Origin: Synergistaceae bacterium
GTDB lineage: Bacteria; Synergistota; Synergistia; Synergistales; Aminobacteriaceae
DNA length: 9,286 nt
Direction of reading: 5' to 3'
NCBI GenBank assembly: GCA_017446645.1
Contig: JAFSQO010000303.1
Location: 1-9,286, forward strand
The translations under genes were made by a program, and so were the position numbers. Positions 1 to 5,411 of this stretch are shown here, one piece after another. The notes below the pieces were generated by a model. The model saw nothing but the letters and a program-made list of their open reading frames with translations, ran no database searches and was not told where the DNA came from. Each line of letters starts with the position of its first letter. The first letter of the stretch is position 1.

Positions 1-566
1 ATGACTGCATTCTCGCCGATATGAACGCCCTCGATTACTACAGCATTTGCCCCGATTAACACGTTGTCTTCAACAATTACGGGCATTGCGCTTGCTGGTT
101 CGATTACACCTGCGAGGACTGCACCTGCTCCTACATGGCAATTTTTCCCGACTGTTGCCCTGCCTCCGAGTACTGCGCCCATGTCTATCATTGTGCCTTC
201 GCCTATGACTGCGCCGATGTTGATTACTGCACCCATCATGATTACTGCGTTTTTGCCAATAGTTACTTGATCACGAATAATTGCGCCCGGTTCAATTCTT
301 GCGGGAATGTCTTTCAGGTCAAGCAATGGGATTGCGCTGTTACGTGCTGAGTTCTCTATGACAATCTCGTCAATTTTGCCGGAATTGGCTTTGATTACAG
401 GCTCAAGTTCTGACCAGTCACCGAAGATGATTTTGTCGCCAGCACCGAAAATTTTTGCATTTGTCCCTGAGAAGTCAATATTTTCACGCTCTCTCAGATA
501 AATTTTCACAGGAGTAACTTTCTTAGAGTCCGCTATAAACTTTATGATTTCTTGAGCATTCATCAT
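1..566 (-). CDS. dapH: Tetrahydrodipicolinate N-acetyltransferase, partial (3' end outside window)
   Basis: Transfers an acetyl group from acetyl-CoA to tetrahydrodipicolinate in the acetylase branch of diaminopimelate/lysine synthesis; cytoplasmic, trimeric in known members. The first 188 residues are present. An N-terminal DapH-type domain (about residues 1-85, ending in [11 protein letters not shown]) is followed by [12 protein letters not shown] and then left-handed beta-helix hexapeptide repeats from about residue 92 to the edge, with typical stretches such as [19 protein letters not shown] and [13 protein letters not shown]. From memory the match to Bacillus subtilis DapH (about 236 residues) is close, so some 45-50 residues are missing. 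Two ATG codons lie in tandem (566-564 and 563-561). The first is preferred because AGGT lies 8 bases before it. It starts 2 bases after the dapB stop, so translational coupling is likely. The acetylase rather than succinylase assignment rests on this N-terminal domain. Confidence 0.93.
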   Translation of the reverse strand, partial: MMNAQEIIKFIADSKKVTPVKIYLRERENIDFSGTNAKIFGAGDKIIFGDWSELEPVIKANSGKIDEIVIENSARNSAIPLLDLKDIPARIEPGAIIRDQVTIGKNAVIMMGAVINIGAVIGEGTMIDMGAVLGGRATVGKNCHVGAGAVLAGVIEPASAMPVIVEDNVLIGANAVVIEGVHIGENAV

Positions 567-568
567 GA

Positions 569-1300
569 TTAATTACCTGCAATAAAATCCTTCATGTTGT
601 AGAAACCCGCGCCCTGTTTTACGAGCCATCTGACTGCCTGAAGTGCGCCGTTTGCAAACAAAGCCCTGTTCTTAGCGTCATGCTTAATTGTTATGGTCTC
701 CAGTCCATTCGAGAAAATGACTTCATGAGTTCCGACTTCTGAGCCGTAACGCAATGAATGAATGCCGATCTCTGAAGGTGAACGCTTGCCGTTTTCGTGC
801 CTTCCTATGTTGAAACTTGTGCCCTCGCGAGCATCTCTAATTGCTTCAGCCAGCATTAAGGCCGTACCGCTTGGAACGTCTAATTTTTGATTGTGATGAG
901 CCTCGATTAACTCAATGTCGCAGTCGCCGAATATTTTAGTAACCCTTTCAGCTAACTCAGCAACAAGAGCTACACCGATTGACATGTTGGGTGATTTAAA
1001 GACGGGAATTTTTTTCGCAGCCTCCTGAATCTCGTTTAACTCCTCGTCAGTCTGTCCAGTCGAAGCAATTAAGACGGGTAAATTACGCTTCACACAATAG
1101 GCCAAGAGTTCGTGAGTCGCCTTGTGATTCGAGAAGTCAATAACGCAGTCAGCCTCGCCGTTAAAGTCATCAAGCCTTGAGAGTTCCGGAGCAGTGAACG
1201 TTACGTCAACGCGCGCAACGATTTCTTCGCCTTGAGACTCTGCCATCTCTGAGACGATATGACCCATTCGGCCTCCAGCACCGTTAATGATTAGCTTCAT
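569..1300 (-). CDS. dapB: 4-hydroxy-tetrahydrodipicolinate reductase
   Basis: Reduces 4-hydroxy-tetrahydrodipicolinate to tetrahydrodipicolinate with NAD(P)H, the second step of the diaminopimelate/lysine pathway; cytoplasmic. The 243-residue protein has the N-terminal dinucleotide-binding loop GAGGRMG (residues 7-13), the STG stretch at 80-82, and the substrate-binding signature [17 protein letters not shown] at 132-148. The catalytic His pair is 135-136, with Lys139 and the SGT loop after it. The C-terminal part ([12 protein letters not shown]) also follows the family. Length is near the short end of the family (E. coli 273, some Gram-positives about 248). The ATG at 1300 comes one base after the dapA stop, with AGGGG about 9 bases upstream inside the dapA end, so it is translated from the dapA-dapB-dapH message. 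Confidence 0.97.
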   Translation of the reverse strand: MKLIINGAGGRMGHIVSEMAESQGEEIVARVDVTFTAPELSRLDDFNGEADCVIDFSNHKATHELLAYCVKRNLPVLIASTGQTDEELNEIQEAAKKIPVFKSPNMSIGVALVAELAERVTKIFGDCDIELIEAHHNQKLDVPSGTALMLAEAIRDAREGTSFNIGRHENGKRSPSEIGIHSLRYGSEVGTHEVIFSNGLETITIKHDAKNRALFANGALQAVRWLVKQGAGFYNMKDFIAGN

Positions 1301-1301
1301 G

Positions 1302-2189
1302 TTAGATTAACCCCTGCTCTTTCATCAAGGACTCAAGTTTCTTCCAGTGAGCTTCTTCCATTGGGACAAGGGGCAGTCTTACGTAATTTTCACAGAACCC
1401 CATAGCTGCCATAGCTGCCTTTACTGGAATGGGGTTGACTTCGCAGAATAACGCATTAATTAATGGGAGCATCTTGCACTGAAGGGCCGCTGCTCCTGCG
1501 ATGTCGCCTGCAAAGAACTTGTTGCAAATCTCCATTGTCTGTTTTGGTGCAGGATTCGAGAGAACTGAGATAACGCCCTTGCCTCCCATTGAGAGAATCG
1601 GGACTATCTGGTCATCGTTGCCTGAGTAAATATCGAGTTTGTCCCCTACAAGCTGTGCAGTCTGGACGATCTTGCTGATGTTCGAGTTAGCCTCTTTAAT
1701 GCCTGCAATGTTGGGATGATCTGCAAGTTTCGCGTAAGTTTCCGGTTCAATGTTAATGCCTGTCCTTGACGGAACGTTATAGAGAATTACGGGCTTTGAT
1801 GAAGCATCTGCTATTGCCGTGTACATTTTGGCGAGGCCGTTTTGCGTACTCTTGTTGTAGTAGGGAGTAACGAGCAACAATGCGTCTGCTCCTACATCAC
1901 AGCAATATTTCGAGAGCTGGATTGCGTATCTTGTGTCATTTGAGCCTGTAGCTGCGATAATCGGACACTTGCCTGCTACTCTTTCGACTGCGAATTTGAC
2001 TACTGCCTTGTGTTCAGCGTCATCAAGCGTAGAGCCTTCACCAGTGGTGCCTGCGATTACGAGTGCGTTAATGCCCTGTTCGACCTGCCAATCGAGGACT
2101 TTTGCGAATGAGTCATAGTCAACACCCTGAGCATTCATCGGGGTAATCAGTGCCGTAGCAACGCCTTTGAAAACCGGTTTACTTATCAT
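1302..2189 (-). CDS. dapA: 4-hydroxy-tetrahydrodipicolinate synthase
   Basis: Condenses pyruvate with aspartate semialdehyde, the committed step to diaminopimelate and lysine; a TIM-barrel Schiff-base aldolase in the cytoplasm. With the ATG at 2189 it has 295 residues (E. coli 292). Visible active-site residues, with E. coli numbers in brackets, are Thr48 and Thr49 in GTTGE (44, 45), Tyr111 in VTPYYN (107), Tyr137 and Arg142 in YNVPSRTG (133, 138) and the Schiff-base Lys165 in IAGIKEA (161). The frame stays open upstream to 2270, but that stretch reads through a terminator hairpin, whereas AAAGGAG lies at 2207-2201, 11 bases before ATG 2189; this decides the start. Lysine-feedback residues His53 and Glu84 of E. 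coli align with Asp57 and Tyr88 here, suggesting weak or no allosteric inhibition. First gene of the dap operon, behind a long regulatory leader. Confidence 0.97.
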   Translation of the reverse strand: MISKPVFKGVATALITPMNAQGVDYDSFAKVLDWQVEQGINALVIAGTTGEGSTLDDAEHKAVVKFAVERVAGKCPIIAATGSNDTRYAIQLSKYCCDVGADALLLVTPYYNKSTQNGLAKMYTAIADASSKPVILYNVPSRTGINIEPETYAKLADHPNIAGIKEANSNISKIVQTAQLVGDKLDIYSGNDDQIVPILSMGGKGVISVLSNPAPKQTMEICNKFFAGDIAGAAALQCKMLPLINALFCEVNPIPVKAAMAAMGFCENYVRLPLVPMEEAHWKKLESLMKEQGLI

Positions 2190-2200
2190 GAGTAAAATAT

Positions 2201-2207
2201 CTCCTTT
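2201..2207 (-). promoter_or_regulatory. Ribosome binding site that fixes the dapA start
   Basis: On the minus strand AAAGGAG is followed by 11 bases and ATG at 2189. The upstream in-frame TTG at 2270 has no comparable purine-rich site before it. Confidence 0.8.
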
Positions 2208-2230
2208 AGTAGTATAAAATCTCTTTACAC

Positions 2231-2259
2231 AAAAAAAACCGCCCTGTGAATGAGCGGTT
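2231..2259 (-). terminator. Rho-independent terminator inside the dapA leader (attenuator)
   Basis: Read on the minus strand, AACCGCUC (2259-2252) pairs with GGGCGGUU (2244-2237) as an 8-bp stem with one G-U pair and a 7-base loop AUUCACA. An eight-T run (2238-2231) follows, its first two bases belonging to the stem. There is no U run on the plus strand, so it works only toward dapA. No minus-strand gene lies upstream except the small leader ORF, so a terminator 42 bases before the dapA start is best explained as a regulated attenuator. Confidence 0.8.
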
Positions 2260-2298
2260 ATTACGTGCAATAATTATAACTTCGTCATCATTCACAAG
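2243..2298 (-). promoter_or_regulatory. Predicted antiterminator pairing of the dap leader
   Basis: CUUGUGAAUGA at 2298-2288 is complementary to UCAUUCACAGG at 2253-2243: 11 bp, nine perfect in a row plus one U-G and one C-G. The second segment is the loop plus the top two base pairs of the terminator, so the two folds should exclude each other. The first segment ends exactly with the stop codon of the leader ORF. A ribosome that finishes the leader would cover it and allow termination; one held further upstream would leave it free. A competing hairpin (2308-2299 with 2269-2258, 10 bp with a 2-base bulge) places the first segment in a loop and is largely compatible with the terminator. The pairings are seen; the mechanism is inferred. 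Confidence 0.6.
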
Positions 2299-2395
2299 TG
2301 CACGATAAATAATCACGCTTTATCTTGAGAACTTTGACCAACGCGCAGGAAAAGAGACTGACAACACGTGCAAAATCTACATTGCCGATTAACAT
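2288..2395 (-). CDS. Leader peptide of the dap operon, 35 residues, lysine codon cluster
   Basis: A small ORF in the 5' leader of dapA, starting with ATG at 2395-2393 and ending with TGA at 2290-2288. GGAGAG at 2410-2405 is a good ribosome binding site, slightly long in spacing. The peptide begins MLIGNVDF and contains KVLKIKR at residues 21-27, so three of six successive codons (21-26) are for lysine (AAA, AAG, AAG), with no other lysine in the peptide. It ends in SCTCE. No signal peptide or domain is apparent and I would not expect a function for the peptide itself. Its position matches classic leader peptides: codons for the pathway end product, then a stop codon lying on the antiterminator strand, then a terminator before the first biosynthetic gene. 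Translation is not proven; the ORF is short and could be fortuitous. Confidence 0.55.
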   Translation of the reverse strand: MLIGNVDFARVVSLFSCALVKVLKIKRDYLSCTCE

Positions 2396-2417
2396 AAATT
2401 TTTTCTCTCCTTTCCTG
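2346..2417 (-). promoter_or_regulatory. Long hairpin that would mask the leader-peptide ribosome binding site
   Basis: CAGGAAAGGAGA (2417-2406) can pair with UCUCUUUUCCUG (2357-2346) over 12 bp with a single G-U. The left arm holds the purine-rich ribosome binding site of the leader ORF and the right arm lies in its codons 13-17. The loop is 48 bases. The pairing is direct from sequence; a role in setting how often ribosomes enter the leader is inference. Confidence 0.45.
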
Positions 2418-2444
2418 TCATAGTGATTAACAAAATTTTGAGAA

Positions 2445-2473
2445 ATGATAAACGCGAAAATTTATTCTGTCAA
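2445..2473 (-). promoter_or_regulatory. Sigma70-type promoter of the dapA-dapB-dapH operon
   Basis: TTGACA (2473-2468), a 17-base spacer and TATCAT (2450-2445) on the minus strand: a perfect -35 and a five-of-six -10. Transcription would start near 2438, giving a leader of about 250 bases before dapA. It is divergent to the promoter of the 841-residue gene. Confidence 0.75.
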
Positions 2474-2508
2474 CTAATAGATTTGTTTCGAGCTGCAAAA
2501 ATTTTTTG

Positions 2509-2517
2509 TGATATAAT
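2509..2517 (+). promoter_or_regulatory. Extended -10 promoter of the Tp47-like gene
   Basis: TGATATAAT is a perfect extended -10 element (TATAAT at 2512-2517) with no good -35 at the usual distance. Start of transcription would be near 2524, about 63 bases before the ATG. Confidence 0.55.
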
Positions 2518-2521
2518 CTTT

Positions 2522-2543
2522 AAAGTTTTACCGGCAAAACTTT
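2522..2543 (+). repeat. Inverted repeat at the expected transcription start (operator or 5' hairpin)
   Basis: AAAGTTTT (2522-2529), spacer ACCGGC, AAAACTTT (2536-2543): perfect 8-base arms, just after the -10 of the 841-residue gene. It could be an operator or a hairpin at the 5' end of the message. Five T residues follow the stem, but it is too A+T-rich and too close to the start to call a terminator. Confidence 0.4.
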
Positions 2544-2586
2544 TTACTCGTGTTTTCTAACTTGCTTAAAAGGAGATTTTTCTATT

Positions 2587-5112
2587 ATGCATATTGCTAA
2601 AAAATTTTCATTACTGCTTGCTCTGGTAATGCTCTTGAGTTCAGCTCATGCAGTCTACTCTGAAGACTCGTATCATTATGCGCTTACTGACATGACATGG
2701 GCGGAGTTCTACTCAGGGGAAATCAAAGAGAATTTTAATAAGAGCGAATATGACGCAGTTAGTTCTGCAACACAAAGATTTACAGGCAGACTAAATCAGC
2801 TTGTATCACAAAAAACAGAATCAGGCGGCACAATTTATTCAGGCGTTAAAGCTGTTCAAGTCAGGATGACTCAGGATATTTATAACGTTTTGAGCAGCGA
2901 TACCCGTTATTCTTCTTGGGATGTATCAAAGTTTGATGAGTATAAAGACGTTGATGTTTCTGGCTCATTCGGGGCAATGACAACTAAGACTCAAAAAGTT
3001 GAAGGAGCAGAAATAACACTTGCCAGCGGGGCATCGACTCATCATACAGAATATTCCCTGAAAATTTCGGGGCTTGATCTTGACGCACTTGGCCTCAAAC
3101 TCGGCGAAGGTTCGGGAAGGACTTCAACATTTGACTATTATCTGGGAGGACTCCTTGAGACCAGCGACGGCAAGAAATACGGCTTAAAGCACCTTGATAA
3201 CTTATGGGTCAATGCCACTGAGGTCGGTTTCTGTGTCGAAGCATATAATGACAACGGGGCAAAGGGTTATGCTCACACGGCAGATTTGACAGAAAAGACA
3301 ATCACAAAGATAACTTTCATGCTCAAGAATCAGGCAGATCCATATATTGAATGCAGTGTTTACGTCAAGCAGAAGACTTCAGCAACTGTCGAACCTGTAT
3401 ACGATGAAGGACTAAATGCTGTTGAAGTTGGGACACCTGTAGAGTTTACGTTCACAGGGACACCTTCTGACTCAAAATATGACGAAGTAGTCTCGATAAG
3501 CTACGACGACCCTAACGGTCATCACGGCTTGAGCACTCTTCCTGAAGAAAATTACACGTATTCTGACGGCAAGCTGACTCTAAGCGGTGAAATTGCCTCA
3601 AAGACTCATAAATACAATATCATATTCGGGGACTCTAACGGCAAGTATATAGACATCGGAACTTCTTTCATGATTTTCACGACTGATGCAACGAATGAGA
3701 TAATTTCACCCGATAATAATTTAGCTTCCCTCAACTTTCTGCTGACACCGGAGGGAGTTTCTGACACTGTTGATGATTACATGAGTTCTTCAGGCTTTGT
3801 GAAAGCTTCGGATTACACTGATCCTGCAAAAAATTTTTCGATAGAGTATACTAATGGCGAACATCAGCTGGCAGGTTCGGGCTTCAGTTTTGATATTACG
3901 CTCAATGACGTACCGGAAGGCAAGACAGGTGTTGTAGGTTTCGGAAAAATATTTTATCTGACCCCTGATAACTGCGGTGAAATGTACCCTTTTATATATG
4001 AGCAAATCAACGCCCTTGAGAGTTATCCGAGCGGCTTTAAAGGCATATTCGGCCCGCAATTTCGAGGCTTGGGCATAAAGATACATTCTGTTCAGTCAGA
4101 CGGCAGCGTTATTGACGTTACGAACTATACAGGAGCAGGCGCAATGATTTCTGACGACAGCAACATCATGATTTATTACGGAGTCATGTTAGCAGACCGG
4201 GACACTACGACAGATGATGAGGGCAATACTCACCCTTTTTCGCCTGAAGGAGAGACCCTGTTAAGCGACGGCAAAGCAGATGGTCATCTCCAGGCAGCAT
4301 GGTACTTCGAGATTCTTTCAGAGAATGCAGAAGTTGTTGATGAGTCTGATAATGAGGCTGGAATTTCTTTTGAGGCAATGAGACCCGGCTTTATTCTTTC
4401 AGCAGATGAAGCGGCAGAATCACAAAAATTAACATGGGTAATCGGTGATATGTCTTTAGGCGGAGAGTCTGAACCTGTTAGCGGTAGAACTAATCAGATT
4501 TCAGGTGACAGCGGTTTTTCTTTCACAGTCTCAGTTGACATGAGCAAGATTGAGAGCGGCCATACTCCGATGCTTGGCTTCAGTAAATTATTTGCCTTCA
4601 CAGCTGACAACATGGGTGAAGATTTCAGTGCATTCAAGTCCAAAGTCGAGAGCCTTCAGAAAGAGTCCGAATCAGGTTACGTGACGGATTATAGGGTCCT
4701 GCAAGATTACGGGCTTCAGGTCATGGCTGTTTATTCTGGCAGTGAAAATGCTTCAAGGGTAGTTGCTTCGGCTTCAGAGACAGAGACAGACATCACTGAC
4801 AAAATACAGTTCGGAATGTTTGCAGACGGTGATTCAGTATACTTTAACCACGGAGCAATAATCGTTGACCGCGAAATTACTGACGACGAGGGCAGCAAGT
4901 TAGATATGGTCTTCGAGCAGTCACCGTTAATCAGCGATGGCAGGGCTGACGGAAAAATAAGTGCTTCATGGTTCATAGCAAAGTCAAAGTCTGCTTCACA
5001 TGATGACGGCGAAAGTATTTTGTCGGGTTCGTCAAGCGGCTGTAATTCACTGAATATATTTGCTCCGGCTTTGATGCTTGGAATTTTGCTTCTGACAATG
5101 CGCAGGAAATAG
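2587..5112 (+). CDS. Secreted Tp47-like protein with duplicated C-terminal module and Synergist-CTERM anchor
   Basis: 841 residues. A signal peptide (Lys5-Lys6, hydrophobic 8-18, probable cut after SSAHA at 22) is followed by a region (about 29-250) that I recognise as related to domain A of Treponema pallidum Tp47: YHYALTDMTWAEFYSGEI and DAVSSAT resemble Tp47 HYGYATLSYADYWAGEL and DAVSRAT, and VEGAEITLASGAS resembles its VEGAVALADRAS. Residues about 270-370 look like an Ig-type beta domain. Two related modules follow (about 414-577 and 626-799). The C-terminus has Ser817-Gly818-Cys819-Asn, a hydrophobic helix 823-837 and Arg-Arg-Lys, as in Synergist-CTERM surface proteins. It is therefore probably exported and held at the envelope. 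Tp47 binds and hydrolyses penicillin, but no catalytic residues are claimed here and the role is unknown. The ATG follows AGGAG at 2571-2575. The family match is from memory, so treat it as probable. Confidence 0.8.
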   Translation: MHIAKKFSLLLALVMLLSSAHAVYSEDSYHYALTDMTWAEFYSGEIKENFNKSEYDAVSSATQRFTGRLNQLVSQKTESGGTIYSGVKAVQVRMTQDIYNVLSSDTRYSSWDVSKFDEYKDVDVSGSFGAMTTKTQKVEGAEITLASGASTHHTEYSLKISGLDLDALGLKLGEGSGRTSTFDYYLGGLLETSDGKKYGLKHLDNLWVNATEVGFCVEAYNDNGAKGYAHTADLTEKTITKITFMLKNQADPYIECSVYVKQKTSATVEPVYDEGLNAVEVGTPVEFTFTGTPSDSKYDEVVSISYDDPNGHHGLSTLPEENYTYSDGKLTLSGEIASKTHKYNIIFGDSNGKYIDIGTSFMIFTTDATNEIISPDNNLASLNFLLTPEGVSDTVDDYMSSSGFVKASDYTDPAKNFSIEYTNGEHQLAGSGFSFDITLNDVPEGKTGVVGFGKIFYLTPDNCGEMYPFIYEQINALESYPSGFKGIFGPQFRGLGIKIHSVQSDGSVIDVTNYTGAGAMISDDSNIMIYYGVMLADRDTTTDDEGNTHPFSPEGETLLSDGKADGHLQAAWYFEILSENAEVVDESDNEAGISFEAMRPGFILSADEAAESQKLTWVIGDMSLGGESEPVSGRTNQISGDSGFSFTVSVDMSKIESGHTPMLGFSKLFAFTADNMGEDFSAFKSKVESLQKESESGYVTDYRVLQDYGLQVMAVYSGSENASRVVASASETETDITDKIQFGMFADGDSVYFNHGAIIVDREITDDEGSKLDMVFEQSPLISDGRADGKISASWFIAKSKSASHDDGESILSGSSSGCNSLNIFAPALMLGILLLTMRRK
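3826..4983 (+). repeat. Two homologous modules within the 841-residue protein
   Basis: Module 1 (residues 414-577) and module 2 (626-799) share ordered landmarks: SGFSF at 431 and 642; GFGKIFYLTPDN at 451 and GFSKLFAFTADN at 664; ADRD..TDDEG at 536 and VDRE-TDDEG at 760; LLSDGKADGHLQAAW at 558 and LISDGRADGKISASW at 781. The spacing is about 211-224 residues. The copies have diverged at the DNA level, so the duplication is old. I do not recognise the module as a named family. Confidence 0.75.
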
Positions 5113-5134
5113 AGTACCTGTGGGACGCAGGGCA

Positions 5135-5154
5135 ACGACACGGGCATGTGTCGT
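5135..5154 (+). repeat. Hairpin 1 of a matched pair (loop GGGCAT)
   Basis: ACGACAC (5135-5141), loop GGGCAT, GTGTCGT (5148-5154): a perfect 7-bp stem. It shares its loop with the hairpin at 5188-5211. Confidence 0.6.
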
Positions 5155-5187
5155 GCGCGAATGCCGGGAATTAACGCCTTTGGAGAT

Positions 5188-5211
5188 AAACAACACGGGC
5201 ATGTGTTGTTT
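5188..5211 (+). repeat. Hairpin 2 of a matched pair (loop GGGCAT)
   Basis: AAACAACAC (5188-5196), loop GGGCAT (5197-5202), GTGTTGTTT (5203-5211): a perfect 9-bp stem. Compared with hairpin 1, a G-C pair is replaced by A-T on both arms, so pairing is kept. Confidence 0.6.
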
Positions 5212-5254
5212 GGTAAGACGCTGGCAGAATATCGCGGCGCAGTCTCGATGAATT

Positions 5255-5320
5255 AGGAAGCTGTCACTTCTATAAGTGGCGGTAGTTCACACTTTTTCAG
5301 GCTTCCTTGTGAATTTTATT
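5255..5320 (+). terminator. Possible terminator formed with sequence beyond the element end
   Basis: AGGAAGCUG (5255-5263) can pair with CAG-GCUUCCU (5298-5307), 9 bp with one bulged G, and is followed by UGUGAAUUUUAUUUU. This might end transcripts of the 841-residue gene. The loop is long (34 bases) and the U tract interrupted, so support is weak. Confidence 0.3.
5256..5290 (+). ncRNA. IS605-type right-end hairpin / 3' part of an omega-RNA scaffold
   Basis: GGAAGC leads into CUGUCACUU (5261-5269), loop CUAU, and AAGUGGCGG (5274-5282), then UAGUUCAC. The stem is 9 bp with two U-G pairs. Departures from the usual symmetric arms are all to U-G, so an RNA fold is preserved better than a DNA one. 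In TnpB elements the guide would begin at 5291 (ACTTTTTCAGGCTTCC). Whether it is transcribed or has a TnpB partner elsewhere is unknown. Confidence 0.5.
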
Positions 5321-5335
5321 TTGCAGGGGAGTTTT

Positions 5336-5363
5336 TTGTCTGTGCTGATATATAATATATAAT
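5336..5363 (+). promoter_or_regulatory. Probable promoter of the antiporter gene
   Basis: TTGTCT (5336-5341), 16 bases, TATAAT (5358-5363); an overlapping TATAAT lies at 5351-5356 without a good -35. The start codon is 45 bases further on. Confidence 0.5.
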
Positions 5364-5393
5364 CTCATGCAGATTATTATTCATTTATTTTTT

Positions 5394-5411
5394 AGGAGGT
5401 AAACTTTTTTG
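5394..5411 (+). promoter_or_regulatory. Strong ribosome binding site deciding a TTG start
   Basis: AGGAGG at 5394-5399, then 9 bases, then TTG at 5409. There is no in-frame ATG until residue 41, which lies inside the first conserved membrane region, so the TTG start is preferred. Confidence 0.75.

Larger units (their letters stand above)
5113..5256 (+). pseudogene. tnpB: Decayed 3' end of a tnpB-like gene
   Basis: The frame from 5113 to TAG at 5254-5256 reads through ARMPGINAFGD and ends AVSMN-stop. The next codons, GAA GCT, would extend it as in the SMKQEA ends of intact TnpB proteins. The INA(x)GD motif and a stop immediately before the right-end hairpin are typical of TnpB C-termini. The frame one base further on (5114 to TGA at 5249-5251) is also open and contains VRECRELTPLE, similar to another class of TnpB tails, so the original frame is uncertain. 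Neither has the upstream nuclease domain or zinc finger. The first frame happens to continue that of the preceding gene after its TAG stop. Confidence 0.45.
5113..5290 (+). mobile_element. Remnant of an IS200/IS605-family (TnpB) element: right end only
   Basis: Directly after the stop of the 841-residue gene lies a stretch with a tnpB-like 3' end, two strong hairpins, and then GGAAGC, a hairpin and TAGTTCAC, the layout of the right end of many IS605-type elements. In such elements this right end also encodes the omega-RNA (reRNA) scaffold, with the guide just past the element boundary at 5291. No tnpA, no body of tnpB and no left end are visible. It is either a decayed copy, a small non-autonomous derivative, or a retained scaffold RNA. 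The assignment is from recalled right-end sequences, not from a search. Confidence 0.6.

Noticed and set aside
64..501. Overlapping plus-strand frames opposite dapH, rich in Thr/Ala/Pro/Ile or Cys
   Set aside because: They arise from the repetitive hexapeptide coding of dapH read backwards, with no start signals.
2231..2259. The leader hairpin as a bidirectional terminator
   Set aside because: On the plus strand the stem is not followed by a U run and there is no plus-strand gene upstream that needs ending.
2190..2270. An upstream extension of dapA to a TTG at 2270, adding 27 residues
   Set aside because: The added residues are encoded by the terminator hairpin and its T run, no ribosome binding site precedes the TTG, and the ATG at 2189 has AAAGGAG and gives the family length.
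2273..2278. TATAAT on the minus strand as a second dapA promoter
   Set aside because: There is no acceptable -35 at 15-19 bases, and the transcript would run straight into the terminator within its first 40 or so bases. A minor role cannot be excluded.
2190..2445. Lysine riboswitch (L-box) or T-box in the dapA leader
   Set aside because: I could not find the conserved L-box core or the T-box AGGGUGGNACCGCG-type sequence. An Rfam covariance search would settle it.
4731..5147. A 138-residue reading frame on the minus strand, antisense to the surface protein gene
   Set aside because: There is no ribosome binding site or recognisable domain, and the opposite frame is a well-supported gene with a signal peptide and C-terminal anchor. 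It is a shadow frame.
5110..5256. Readthrough of the TAG at 5110-5112 into the in-frame 47-codon stretch
   Set aside because: The 841-residue protein already ends in a complete sorting signal (Arg-Arg-Lys), and the extension looks like a TnpB tail. No recoding signal is apparent.
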